Source: Alisma plantago-aquatica (taxonomy: Eukaryota; Streptophyta; Magnoliopsida; Alismatales; Alismataceae). From it: a DNA stretch of 64,000 nt. This document shows positions 37,765 to 49,793 of this stretch, in pieces. Position numbers and translations under genes: made by a program. The DNA is taken from NCBI GenBank assembly GCA_963693085.1, contig OY856409.1, positions 242,239,058 through 242,303,057 on the forward strand. The letters run 5' to 3'. The notes under the pieces were generated by a model. That model did no database searches and was not told the DNA's origin. It saw only the letters and a program-made list of their open reading frames with translations. Each line of letters begins with the position of its first letter. Position 1 is the stretch's first letter.

Positions 37765-40600
37765 AAATGGTAAACACTATTTTCAAGGGGTGTCTATAAA
37801 TATGTATAATTTTTTTCTTTGTCTTTCTTGTAGATAATGCAGCCCAACGATTCAATTTTAGTAAAAGGATTTTTTGACATTCAAGAAGAAGATGTCGACA
37901 AGGTGAGTTTTATGTTGTTTACATTTATTCATTGGCCTAATAATGTACACAAAATGCACAAAATAAGGTTTTTGATATATGTCCTACACCATAATTCCTA
38001 AGAGACATGTATATGTTATCTGAATATGAACTACTCAAGGGACTTACTTGACACGATTTAAGAGAAATTTTGAGTGTTTTTCTCCTATTTGGTGTTGGTT
38101 GTTACTTTTTGAATTACAAAGTAGTTCTTTTGAGTTTTATATAGTCACATGATCACAAAATGGCGTTTTAGAAACTCAATATGTTGTTATGTCATTTTGA
38201 ATGAGTTAGATCTCTAGAATGCTCCAAGTCACATATACATTGGATACTGATTAGAGAAGATAATGAAATAGTGAAATTTTAAATAAATGATAACTAAGAA
38301 ATGGATATAGAATAGATTATGTAAAAATGTGTCTTACATAAGCAAAAATAACATCCTACTTATGAAAAAAAGGGGCTTGCCAATGGTTGGCTAATGTGGG
38401 CTATATTCACCTCCTGAAACAAAGATTGTATTCTTACAAAACCTACTACATTTCTTGGTAAGATGTGTGACTTCATTTGTATCATGTTTCTCATCTTTAT
38501 CTAGAAATCCCTATAATTGTTGCTTCACCAATTTTGTAATTACAAAAAATTATCGTCTATTTTTGTCTTATAGTTAATAGCTTATATATCTCGAGCTTCA
38601 GTTGTAGAAGGACATCAAAGGTAGTAAGTAGTTTTGGCTGCCATTAACATTGTGACTCCTTGGTGATTTCTGAATATTGCAGTCACATTGATCTTGTTAT
38701 AAACTAAAAGGAAGCTTCAACATTAGTTTGTGTATTCCACAACAGGTGGTGCATAAGAGGTGGAAAACATTGTAGATATGGAGAAACCTTATCTTTGTAT
38801 AGAATCCAACCCTCTAAGAAGATGTGCACCCAATGTTGCAGCCCGTGAACTGTGATAAGTGGCAGTACTGGAACTTGCATGAAGATCATAATATAGGAAC
38901 ATCAAGGTTACCATCTATGAATCCCTACACAAGTTACTCAATCACTAGCACATGTTCTTCATTCATGTGTTTCAAGTAGTAAAATTTTTATTGTTGTTGT
39001 TTAACCAAGAAGTTTTGTTTGTTCCGCCCTTTGAATGCTGACTTAAGGATTTTCCAAACATAATATTTTTGTTGAGCTCTATTTAGAGTTTGGAAAGGGG
39101 ATCTCCAATATTTTCTTGAGGGATATGAATAATAGCTAGTTGAAGTGGATATATGTGCAACATAATCTTTTTGACTTTTATTGCTTTAAGATTCATAAAC
39201 ATGATGATTTCTTATCCTAAACAGAGTCATACATCAAATGAGTTGTTTGATCAGTTACTCATGCAATGTAGTGCTTAGAATAAGAAGAGGATGAGGTCAA
39301 TTTTGAGGAGGAGGAATACACCATGATACATACAACATGGCTGGTATCTCTCATACCAATGCATGCTATCATCTAGAAACATGTTGTCATCTATTTAATG
39401 CAATTTTCAATTTCTATTCTTATTGAGCTTGTCGCCTGCCAATTAATCATACCATTGATGTTATTATATTTTGTGTCTGACTTGCTCTTCTTGGTTTGCG
39501 TGTAGGTCTTTGTCATGTGGTTGGACCTTGTGACTTACTTGCATCACCATGCCCACTACAAGAAGCTTCCTTGGTAGCGATGAAAGCTAATAATATCTAA
39601 CTACTTATTTCTGTCAGGTCCCCAATGTTGATGCCTACATGATTGCTAGTTGTTGAATATTGAAGTTTTCTTCAATAGCCAACTCATGATCGATTGAACT
39701 TAGTCGATCCATCTAGCATCCTATTTCTCAGAGGAATATGTAGAATTTCTTTCAGAAGAATGATGTACATAACTTTCCTTCACCAACAATTCCCATCATT
39801 GCTTAATATGCCTGCTGGAAGTTTATCTATTGATCTTGAAGCGGGAGAGTCTAGACATATGATCAATATTGATATCCTAGTTCTTCTGACAATGATATCT
39901 AGATAGATGGATGACTGGTGTATTTGTGATTCAAGGAGGATGTTGAGCTTAAAATCGACATCTTGGATAATATGACCAAGGTTCCAAGATTCAAAATGGT
40001 TTATCAATTGGTTCTCTTCTCTGGATTGTATAGGTATGTCAATCTTTATACTAGTATGTTTCAAATGTGAATGCTTCCATTTATTTGTTAGTAAGAAGTT
40101 TGTGACTAAATACGTAACCATCTATTTGAGATCTATTAAACAGATGTTATAGGATGGAATGCTTTGCAACCAACATATCAAATCCAAGCATCAATATATC
40201 CTTTAGAATATGAGGCCCAAGTTCTGTCAAGTGAAACTATGATTACTGCATTATACCATAAGATTGACTTGTTATGATTTCAGACCCAACACATGCTCTT
40301 CTTCATGATGGTGCAACAACAAGAACCCAGGCTATTGCCAACTCATGAATAAAAGGGGAAGACAATAACGATGTTAAAACTAGACGAGAAAGATACATAC
40401 ACTTTTTCCAAGATGCATGTAGACCTCACTAAATCATTAATATATGTATATCCTTTTCCTTGTACACATTGTGTAATAGGAACAAGGTATACGTCCTCCC
40501 CATGTACATTTGACATTTCAGTATAAATGAAAGTAAGATTGTTGGCACAATGAGAATAACTTGGTCTAACTACTATAATTTTGTCACTAAAAGAGCTTCT
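37765..40600. other. CACTA internal sequence, right arm
   Basis: AT-rich with short frames only. A possible small exon at 37,836-37,901 (MQPNDSILVKGFFDIQEEDVDK) is followed immediately by a GTGAG donor-like sequence. Another short open piece is 39,694-39,906. Neither matches a family I know. This is where CACTA genes could lie, but the evidence is only an exon-like look. Confidence 0.35.
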
Positions 40601-41033
40601 GTACTAACAAATTACACAAGATATGAATAACATAACTATGCATATATGTATGTGTAATAAATGGCACTAGATATGTAGCTAGATGAATAATCCAACTATA
40701 TGTACCTATGTGTAGTAACTTCTACTTGTCCCTACATATTAACTACACATAAAATGTATGAACTTCATCCTTTTACTACATATTGACTACATGTGCAATT
40801 GTAGTTATACATTTAGCTATAATTACAACTACATTTAAATATGTAAAGACAATATCTAGCTACGCTTATGAATACATATGTATTTTTAGTGAATAGATTA
40901 TCTAACTACATATTTGAAAAATATAGTTAAAGGTTTTAGCTATACGAGCATATACTACAATTTGTATATGTAAAGAAATATGTAGCTAAAGCCTTTAGCT
41001 ACAAAATATGGAGTTTTCACTACATTTTCTTTT
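40601..41033. repeat. CACTA right subterminal repeats
   Basis: Dense repeats of ATGTAGCTA, TAACTACA, TTTAGCTA and TAGTTAAAG in both orientations, increasing toward the end. They mirror the words at 13,810-13,940 and extend over a longer region here. Confidence 0.75.
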
Positions 41034-41062
41034 TGTAGTTAAAGACCATTTTTTTTGTAGTG
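41034..41062 (-). repeat. CACTA right terminal inverted repeat
   Basis: The minus strand begins CACTACAAAAAAAATGG and ends CTTTAACTACA, matching 24 of 29 positions of the left end. Confidence 0.88.
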
Positions 41063-41065
41063 AAG
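41063..41065. repeat. CACTA target-site duplication, right (AAG)
   Basis: AAG directly after the TAGTG end, equal to 13,778-13,780. Confidence 0.85.
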
Positions 41066-41242
41066 ACACCCCAAAGCATCCTTTTCTCTCTTATGATGCC
41101 AAAGAACAAGAGGCACAACCTACATGTGTCAAGTTACAAGATAGAACCTCAACGTGGGTAAATTGCAACTTGGTCCACAACAAGCATAACTAGCTCAAAC
41201 ATCAACCAAATAGGACCAAACTGAAAATATAAGCATGTCACA
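41066..41242 (-). repeat. Left gypsy 5' LTR, part 2
   Basis: The remainder of the LTR begun at 10,037. It ends on the plus strand with AAGCATGTCACA, the mirror of TGTGACA at 10,037. As the LTR lies on the minus strand, this is its outer 5' end (TGTGACATGCTT). Confidence 0.6.
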
Positions 41243-41339
41243 TGTTATTAAGGCATATCAAGAGATTAGATTAAGGTTTAAGCATGTTCAAGATGGGAAG
41301 AGTTCCCTTCTATATAGAGACCCTTTGTTGGAGGGAGAT

Positions 41340-42275
41340 GTATTTCTTACTAATTACCTTGATGTTGGATGTGCCTTTTTCTTAATTATGGCAATATAGT
41401 ATTCTTGAGTCTATAATTGATGATATGTTTGGTCAAATTTTTATGAATGGAAGCTGGATGCGATGAGTAATTTCTTTTCTAATTTGAATTATCCTTATGG
41501 GGGTGATGTTTTGACCTTATGTTGTAGCAAAAATAAGATCATGATGAGTAATGCCTAGGAAGGCATTCAAACTCGTAACTACAAGGAAGAGAGGAAACAT
41601 GGATATATGGAAGAGAATGTTCCCAAAAGGTTTCATATGATTGAACTATTTGACAACTATCAACCTTCTTAGGAGGAAAGATGGGTATGGAAGAGACATG
41701 TTCTTGAATGGTTTCATATGATTGAGCTATTTGACAACTATCAACCTTCTTAGGAAGAAAGGAATGTACCTCACTTCAATTTGTATGCATAAGATGAATG
41801 CAGAGTCTTCTCACCACTTGTTCTTTCATAGTGCCATTACTACATTAGTTTGGGCTATATCTTTTGGAAAAGGTTATGTGAGCGACATACTCTGATATCC
41901 TTTATCACAATGATAGGAACAATTGTTGTTGTTATTTATAACATGTGGAGTAGAAGGAATATTGTTACTTTGTAGGTATTGACCCATTATGTCATTATCA
42001 TTTGTGATCGATGGCATGCTAACATGTTGACTCTCTATTCTCAATGGTTTTTCTTCCATTGAAGATGCTATATTGCAACTGATATACCTGAGCCCGGTCT
42101 CTGTGGTTGTTTGTTTACTTGGTATTCTATATTGTTATGTTGTTGATACCTTGTGTAGATAGTTTACCTTTGTCTTGTATAGTCAATTTTCTTCCATCCA
42201 CTCTTTTTTATATGTAAATGAACTCAAAGTATTGTAATTTTGGTGTGGTTTTTCCCCCTTATTCTAATAAAAAGT
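41340..42275 (+). pseudogene. LINE 3' relic (zinc region and tail)
   Basis: On the plus strand the words INLLRKKGMY, MHKMNAESSHHLFFHSA and TTLVWAISF fit the reverse-transcriptase-associated zinc region of plant LINEs, where HLFF and VW are typical. The cysteines are largely lost. It is followed by a W/R-rich word (YNMWSRRN) and an AT-rich tail ending near TTCTAATAAAAAG. The 5' part is missing. An 80-bp tandem duplication (41,610-41,689 and 41,690-41,768) lies within it. Frameshifts and stops are frequent. Confidence 0.55.
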
Positions 42276-43580
42276 AGAAGCACATTTGGGTGACCAAAAT
42301 AAATATTTCAAAAATATTTCGTAGAAAGTATAAATTCTATGTGGGTTCTTATGTAGAAAATTCATTCATGTATAGTATTATACGTAACTTACAAGATTGA
42401 AATATAAAGTTCGAAGGCAAAAAGAAGGGTTGAGACTTGGATCGGGTTGTACCCAACCCAATCCAAACCCCAAACTATGTAACTCAAGCAAAAACAATTG
42501 ATGGATGAGTAAGAAATTTGATTTTAGGCCCAAATACTTAATGGAATGGGTTGGAGTTTATGTTGACTCAAATTAGATGACCCGTGAATGACCCAAAGTT
42601 GAAGAAAATACTAGTAAGTATTGAAATTTAACAACAAAATTTACTTGTATGTTGTTTAATTGAAAATCTAATGTTGATTACCTTGCTACAGTAGAATTCA
42701 TCTAACTTGTTAGCACACATGTACACATGTTAAGAGTATTGTATTCATTTAGACTTTTTAGTGTTCAACAATATGAGTGGATTTTATTTTTTTATGAAAT
42801 TGTTACTTTAAATTTATAATATAGGCTCTACAGTAACATTGGTGTTTACCGTTGTTTAACTTTTATAATTATTCTTTCTTATATTAAAATCATAACATAC
42901 CTTGAATATGATCCTTGACTTCAATTGCATAATTAAATATAGTGTGATACATCCTTAAAATTCCCCCAGAATTGATCCAATCTAGAGCTCGAGTAACTTG
43001 GATAGATTTGATTCATTCAAATATGGGACTAGGTAGAGATCTGTTATAGCACTCTCCATGTCTAAGAAAAAGTAGAAAACAACACCTCATTTGACCAATT
43101 TAGGAATATACTTTAATCAAACACATACTAGTAGATTTATGTACCCATTGGAAATAATAGTACGTTGATGAATGATCTCGATTCAAACAATTAGAATGCA
43201 TAACAATACAAAAGTGGATTAGTTTTGTTTAACAAAAACAATGTACTTCTTTTATTAAGATTCATGAAAATTGTCCATCTTACTTTATCTAAGAATACCA
43301 AATCTTCCATTTTCAATTATAGATATATAAGCGTGAAAGATTATTAGATAAGAAAAATATGACATGTTGCAAATGATTATCTTAAAGGTCTTGTCTATAT
43401 TTCAAGAATTGTATCTATATAATTATATGATAATTCAAGAATGCAAATGACGTGTGCATAAACTTGCACTCAAAACAAACCTCTTTTGGCATCTAGCAGA
43501 TGGACCTTACATGTTGCAACCTCTGATCAAAGCATTGCATTGGCACTCAGCCGAAGGTGCTTGGTGACGTGTGTTGTGTG
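42276..43580. other. AT-rich sequence without recognised features
   Basis: No reading frame, terminal repeat or family motif was seen on either strand in this stretch. Confidence 0.4.
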
Positions 43581-45560
43581 TTGCACTAAGCTGTTGTAGG
43601 TGAGTTGGTAAGTATATTTTGATTTTTATTTAAATTTGAGAAATTGAGTAGTGTGATGAGTGAGAAAAAAATTCGAGAGAGGAGGGAAGTAGTGGGAAGA
43701 GAGTGAAAAGTAAGAGAATAAGAGGGAATTAGTAGGATGAAGAGAAAGATAAACATAAAAATGGAGGGAGGAGGGAAGTAAGAAAAATAGAGAACAACAA
43801 AGGAGGAAGGAAATAGGAAGTAGTGGAATGAGAGAGAAAGATAAAAGAATGAATGCAACGAGGAAAGTAGTTGGAGCTAGCAACTAAATATTATTTTTAT
43901 TTGAATTTGAATCTAAGTAGTGAAGTAGTGGGATGAGAGAGAAATATATATAGAAGGGAGGAGGGAAGAAGTGGGAAGAGAGAGAAAAATAGGAGGAATA
44001 TAGCGGGATGAGAGAAAACACATTTATAACAAAAGTGAATGTATGGAGGAGGGAAGTAATACATAAATGTGTGCATAAAAAATACAAAAGAGAAGTAGTG
44101 GGAAGAAAAACAGAGGAAAAGTGGTGTTAATGTTTTATTCATTTGTAATTGATTTTTTATTTTTTCTCTAGTGTGTTATTATCTTTATCCAACATTTTTT
44201 TCTCTCTGTCTCTCATTTCAGTCATTACTTCCCTGCTCTTCTATTTTCTCTTACCCAAAAAGGATAGAGGGAACAAATGGAAGAGTGAAGTAACAAATGA
44301 ATATGACACAAATAATTAGTGAAGAAGGGAAGTAGTGGGTTGAGAAAGAGACAAAATAGGAAGGGGAGGGAATAGTAATATTAAATTATTTTCTTTTGTA
44401 GTAGGATTTTAATCTCTAGTTTGACGTGTTGTTTAAAGTAATCATTACAAATAATCAGTGAATAAGGGAAGTAGTGGGTTGAGAAAGAGATAAAATAGAA
44501 GGGGAAGGGAAGTAGTAGTATTAAATTATTTTCTTTTGTAATAGGATTTTAGTCTCTAGTATGATGTGTTGTTTAAAGTTATCATTAGTCCAATATTTTG
44601 TCATTCTCTTTCCTCGTTTAGTCATCACTTCCCTCCTATTGTAGTTTCTCTTTCCTAAAACATGAGAGAGGGAACAAATAGAGGAGGGAATTAATAAATA
44701 GATATGCAACGAATAACAAATGGAGGAAGGAAGTACTAGGAAGATAAAGAAAGAGAAAATAAAAGAAAGGAGGGAAGCAATGATATTTATTTGTTTACTT
44801 TTGTAATTGATTTTTAATCTCTAGTTTTGTGTGTTATTATTATCGGTTCAATGTTTTATTTTTCTTTCTCCTCCTCATTTCACTCATCACTTCCCTCATC
44901 TTGTGTTTTCTCATTTGTAAAAAATAAGAGAGGGAACAAATGAAGGTGGTTTGTAACAAATAAATTTATGATAGATAACAAATGAAGGAGGGAAGTAGCG
45001 TGAAGAGAAAGAGAGAGAAAATTAAAAAGAGGAGGGAAGTAGTCTCACCACATCCCTCGCCTTGTATTTTAATGAGAGAGGGAACAAATGGATGTGGGTA
45101 GTATAACAAAAGAATATGTAAGAGATAACAAATAGATGAAGGAAGTAATAGGAAGCGAAATAGAGAGAAAATATGAGAGAGGAGTGAAGTAGTGATATTA
45201 AAAAAAATTAATTAGTTTGTCATTTATGGTCTAACGTGTTGTTATATTTATATGACGTTTTATTTTTCTCTCTCCTCGTTTCACTCATCACTTTTCTACT
45301 CTTGAATTTCCTCTTTTACAAAAAACGAGAGACAAAACTCGTTTTTGCTCTCCTCTCCTCATTTTTTTCTCTCACTTCATGCCCATGTCTCTCTCCTTTT
45401 CCATTTTTGTTTCCTTCTCTTACCTCTCTCCCATTTTCTGTATCTATTCTTCTTCTTCCCCTCTATCTTGTCCTCGTCTGTCAGCAAGTGGCAACACGTT
45501 GATGGATACAAAAGAGGTCCCAGAACAGGTTTAGAAGCAATGTAAAAATGTACATCAAAC
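43581..45560. repeat. Diverged purine-rich tandem repeat field
   Basis: Phrases such as GGAGGGAAGTAGTGGGAAGAG and GAGAGGGAACAAATG recur many times. They alternate with pyrimidine-rich blocks such as TCACTTCCCTCCT and TTTTAATCTCTAG, which on the other strand look like the purine blocks. Two adjacent units at about 44,380-44,520 and 44,521-44,590 are nearly the same in their TTATTTTCTTTTGTA...GGATTTT part, with a period near 140 bp. Over the whole field the larger unit seems to be 300-400 bp. Minus-strand frames rich in Phe, Leu, Ser and Pro (43,586-44,142) are chance products of this composition. Confidence 0.7.
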
Positions 45561-48500
45561 ACACACTCTGTCACCCGACTACACCCTACCACAGACCCTA
45601 AATAGCGCACCTCATTCATAAACTCAAACATATGTCACTTTTTTGCTGAATCGAGTGCAGACGTTCATGTTGTTGTTTATTGGTATATAAATATACATTC
45701 TACATCAGTTTGTGTTTTCTCTTTCTTCCCTCCTCAAGGAGTCATTAGTAAACTGATCATCGTCAACTCGCCTTCCACACCACAAGTCATAGGATAAGTT
45801 TTCTTCCGTTCACGCCATTGCTCGTCTTGTATGGGGTGGCCAACTTGCAAACGGGAGGGCGCGCCAGGATAACTCCCTCCACCGGGAGATGAACCTGATC
45901 ATCTTCTGAACCCGTAGACATAACTCTGATTTGAACTAGTGTGTCAGAGCAACATTAAATATCAGGAAGAGACAGCAGCTGTCTTCGTCCCCCTGCGGGT
46001 ATTACACCTGGATATAGAGATAGTTTATGGAGGATAGGCCAAATTAAGTGGCAAGTTAAGGTTTCCTATCCTTTCCCTGAGAAAAAACAAAGAACTAGAT
46101 TCAGTGAGCGTGGGCTAGTGCCAGTAGTTTAAAAGTAATTTGCTACGGCACTCAGCAGCAAAGATATTAGTATTTATAATTCAATCTGAACCCACGGCAC
46201 GTCCACGGAATTGGGAAATCCACCATTTCCGGTTTTGTTTGTCCAGTGTCTTTGCATGCAGATGTCAGGGTGAATATGCTGTCAAATTCCAAAATCTTTC
46301 AAGAGAAGCTGGGTGAACGTAGAACCTAATTCTAGAAGGCTTCAAGCCTTAGATAATTACGTTCAATCTACAATCTCTTGTTTGTCCACAGTTACTTATC
46401 TTTATCTTTCAACTTGGAGATTGAAGACGAGAACGCAACTCTGGAAAGCAGCCGGGAAGAAGGTAAAACAAGAACATCATTCTGGAAAAAAGAAGATAAA
46501 GCAACAGTGGCAGCGATGGCCTCTGTATAGGACCACAGATATTGGATTGAAGCAAAACGATCGTGCGTTCTCGCAAACGATGTGGAGTGTAGCGACTGCG
46601 CCGGCGTGGACCACTCGCTGGTGATTGGCCAACCAACGAGGAAGTGCAAAGAAGAATGATCGATGAGCTAGCTAGCCGAGGCCAGACGTCGACGTACAGG
46701 TCAGATCTCCCTAGGCCTGACGTCAAGACGCGTCGGCTGAAGGGTGGCGGGGTCCCGGCCCGCATGCTGCCGGTCATCGTCCGATGGGTCAAAAAGGAGG
46801 GATAGAGATGATCAGCAACTATCATTGTTGCTTTTTTAAAATTCCGGACGACGGAAAGCGGTAGATGCAACCAAATCGTCATCTTCAGCGGCCCGCGTAT
46901 GTAGGACTTCAAAGACACGGTGACAAAGCGACGAGCGGCACGGATAGAATTGGACGTGAAACCTACGCGGTGGCTCTGTAGCCCCTAATGCGCTACTCCA
47001 ACCTTTTCTCGTCTTCTGTCCTTTCATTTTGCGAGAGGATCAGACGCGAGTCGGAGAACCCATTGATAAGATTGATTCCAACACCTATAGTGCTACCATT
47101 TCAGTCTGGTTGTACGATAGTTATGAGCTCCATTACTCAGATCACTAGAATTCGTGGATTAAGGCATATGTAAATTAGAGAAACTGTTTTTGCTTACAAT
47201 ACAATCTTGACATACCTGAAGCATGTTTAGTTAGAGACAAAATACCAGTTTTCCGAAGTTCAAAGGGCAAATAGAACTAAAACATGGAGCAACGGTTGAA
47301 TGCTTCATAATTCTTAAGTTTAACCTACAGATTGCTTCATTTGCCCAATTAGATCCAACATCACAAATCAATGATTTGGCTTGTCACGGCTCACCTCAAC
47401 ACGGAAAGTTTCGCCCAAACCACTCTTTCGACAAGCGAGCCTCAAGATCTATGTATGCCAATAGCTTGCCATAGCATTATTTTTCCATATTCTAGTAACC
47501 ATTAGGAAGGTTACCCATGAGGGTATGAATGATAGAGAGACACTATATAAATTCACTTAGGGTGGCATATGTGGGGATCACTGTCACATTGAAATTATCT
47601 AGGCTCATAGTTGACGTCATGGGGTCCTCTGTAGTTGCAAACCTTGATAGAAATCACTTTAAATTAAGGTTGAAATTTTGCATTTTACCCTTTGGTCGCA
47701 AGGGAGTTCATTCATCCTTTAAAATGGGAAATAAAGTGATTTTTCCCTGTCATATATGATAGCTGTAACAAATGCTAATCCTCCATCTCATCTCATGCTT
47801 CCTTTAGCTTTATTCGCCGAATATCAACTTTAGAAACCACTTATTTTGAACCAACGAGAAACATCTAATACAGAAGTGGCTATTGTATAATATGTTGAAC
47901 TTGGTCGCAACACATATGGATCATATGACATTGTTACTACTCCTACTACTATTGTTCATATAAGTGACATCCTCATGGACATATAATGTAAATTCTCCAG
48001 ATCTAGATATGATCCTCTTTCAATCATCACTATCATTAGAAATGAGGAAGAAACTTCCATTGTAATTAGGTCCTCACACGATTAAGGCTTCTTATGGATA
48101 AAATAGTAAAGAATGTCTGAAAAAATCTACCTATATAGCTGCAATGTGAAAGAACATGAGCAAATCTTCTGGTGACATATCGTGGACATGAGCCAAGAGA
48201 AGAAAATTTTCTTCGTTTCCCTAGTTGTTTTCTATGCACACGTCCTTTGTAGATCATAAACTTCTATTTTATGAATCAAGGTCAATATATTCTTTAAATG
48301 AAATCAGAGTTACTTCATCTTTACAAATCTGATAATGAGACAACCTATTCCTTGAGGTTGATCACGGGGATACAATGTAATTAGTAAGGGTGTGCTTGAA
48401 AATAGTAATTTTGGATAATGTTTCAGCTTGTGAAGTTATTGAGGCTGCTTCTTAGACCTGCGGGAAAGGAGGAAATATTAGTCTAGCATACAGGAGATCG

Positions 48501-49077
48501 TTGAATGCATATGAGGATATACTACCCTTTAAAATCGAGATCGATTGGTTTCGTGTTGTGGTTCTATATGTATTTTTAATTGAGATGCTTGCACTATTGC
48601 TGATGCCCGTATCCACCGTTATAATTATCTCTGCGTATTTAGCCTCATCCCTCTATAGATGTCATCTCATTATGACAAAGTTAATGAGTTTGTCCATAAA
48701 GTATAATATGATAACAAACAATTTAAAAGGAATACATCTATTGAAACAGCTTTACTGTTTCCCCGTTTTATGTACAATGTTACTCCGTTGCTTTGAAGAT
48801 GATATGTCCAAGTGGTGAAAGGTTTAGCTCTGGTCGGCAAGAAAAGGTAGGGCTGTCGAATGGTGAGGAAAGCGAGTGCTAAGTGGAATCAGAAAAATAT
48901 GTGGCGAGTAGACCAAGGGAAAAGCAAGCGTTCGACCAGCGATGGCGTCCCTGGCTGCCCCTCCATTCGCACCCTAATTATTGGTATCGGGAACGCCAAT
49001 CATGCATGCATATATTTCATTCAAGTTTAATTTTATGTCGTTGGGCAGTTAGACTAGTAAAATCAAGGAATATGATA
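45561..49077. other. Unassigned, possibly low-copy sequence
   Basis: About 3.5 kb with no element hallmark that I could recognise. A CpG-richer island is present at about 46,550-47,050. It carries overlapping frames on both strands (for example minus 46,409-46,918, 169 codons), none with a known domain. A plus-strand frame at 48,501-48,818 is hydrophobic at its start, but its codons look random. This is the best place in the window to look for a host gene edge or an unannotated family. Confidence 0.35.
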
Positions 49078-49212
49078 TTTGGACCAGATTTGAGACTTTT
49101 TTGTCCCTTTGCTTGCTACAAAATAAAATAGAGGAATAAAATAACTAACTTTCCTCCTCTATTTTGTTCTATAGTAAGCAAAAGGATAAAAAGGAATTCA
49201 AATTTGGTCTCA
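49078..49212. mobile_element. Small fold-back element (MITE-like)
   Basis: Two arms of about 55-60 bp are imperfect inverted repeats around a short AT-rich centre. The left arm starts TTTGGACCAGATTTGAGAC and runs to AAATAGAGGA. The right arm starts TCCTCCTCTATTTTG and ends CAAATTTGGTCTCA. The element could form a long hairpin. A target duplication could not be fixed, so the superfamily is unknown. Confidence 0.65.
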
Positions 49213-49407
49213 TTTCTTATCCCTATTGCAGATCTCTAAAATCAATGTTGGCATTTGGTCCCCTGCCTATCACATCATATTTGTTTGACAATGATAGTAG
49301 TGTGTACCATCGGCGTCTGCCAGTTATCCTTTGTCTCTCGTTGTTCGTTCTTCATAATGAGGTGTGTGTCCTTGTTCTTGTTTGTTCGTCTCCGTTTCCT
49401 TAAGATT

Positions 49408-49625
49408 GTTACTAGGGCTGTCAATGGGTAAGGGTAAACCCGTTTACCTTTTACGCATACCCTGTAGGGGAAGGGTAAGGGTAAAGAATTTGCATACCCT
49501 TTACTCACCTATCTGCTACCCTCTAACTCGTTATCGTAGTGGGTAACGGTAAGGGTAAGCCATTACCCATACCCTCTAACCCACTACCCGCCAAGGTAAA
49601 TGTATAATATGTTAAAGGTATAGTC
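49408..49625. repeat. GGGTAAGG / CCTTACCC inverted repeat block
   Basis: Begins TAGGGCTGTCAATGGGTAAG. A start of the form (C/T)AGGGGTGTCAA is often seen in plant hAT elements. Within about 190 bp the words GGGTAAGGGTAA and TTACCCATACCC alternate in both orientations, giving several possible hairpins. It resembles telomere repeat in composition but not in unit. No matching opposite terminus was found, so a hAT-derived MITE is only a suggestion. Confidence 0.4.
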
Positions 49626-49793
49626 ATTGTGTTGTTTGAGTCTATAGATTATTCAATCTTATGTGATTTTCATTTTATACAATACATAATATTCTTATCT
49701 ACTTCTTATGTAGTTAACTTGGTTGTGTATGCAATACTATTTTGGAGGTGCAAGACACATGCATAAAAATAGTCAATGTTCTATTAAATATTT

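Larger units (their letters stand above)
13781..41062. mobile_element. CACTA (En/Spm-type) DNA transposon, nested
   Basis: The left end reads CACTACGG and the right end, on the opposite strand, reads CACTACAA. Over 29 bp the two terminal inverted repeats match at 24 positions and both finish CTTTAACTACA. Subterminal regions at both ends are filled with TAACTACA and TAGCTAAAG words in both orientations, as is usual where CACTA transposases bind. A 3-bp AAG duplication flanks it. After removing the LINE (with its own passenger), about 14 kb of CACTA sequence remains: 13,781-16,515 and 29,852-41,062. I found none of the usual transposase (TNPD) words in it, so I regard it as non-autonomous or heavily decayed. 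Confidence 0.88.

Noticed and set aside
43586..44142. Minus-strand Phe/Leu/Ser/Pro-rich frames that look like membrane proteins
   Set aside because: They follow directly from translating a GGGAAG-type purine repeat on the other strand. There is no start context and no conservation between repeat units.
46409..46918. Minus-strand 169-codon frame as a host gene
   Set aside because: No domain recognised, overlapping frames of similar length occur on both strands in the same GC-richer island, and no exon or promoter structure supports it.
48501..48818. Hydrophobic plus-strand frame as a small membrane protein
   Set aside because: No homology seen and no upstream or downstream gene structure. 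One such frame is expected by chance in a stretch this long.
49412..49600. Interstitial telomeric repeat
   Set aside because: The unit is GGGTAA/GGGTAAGG in both orientations, not the plant TTTAGGG repeat.
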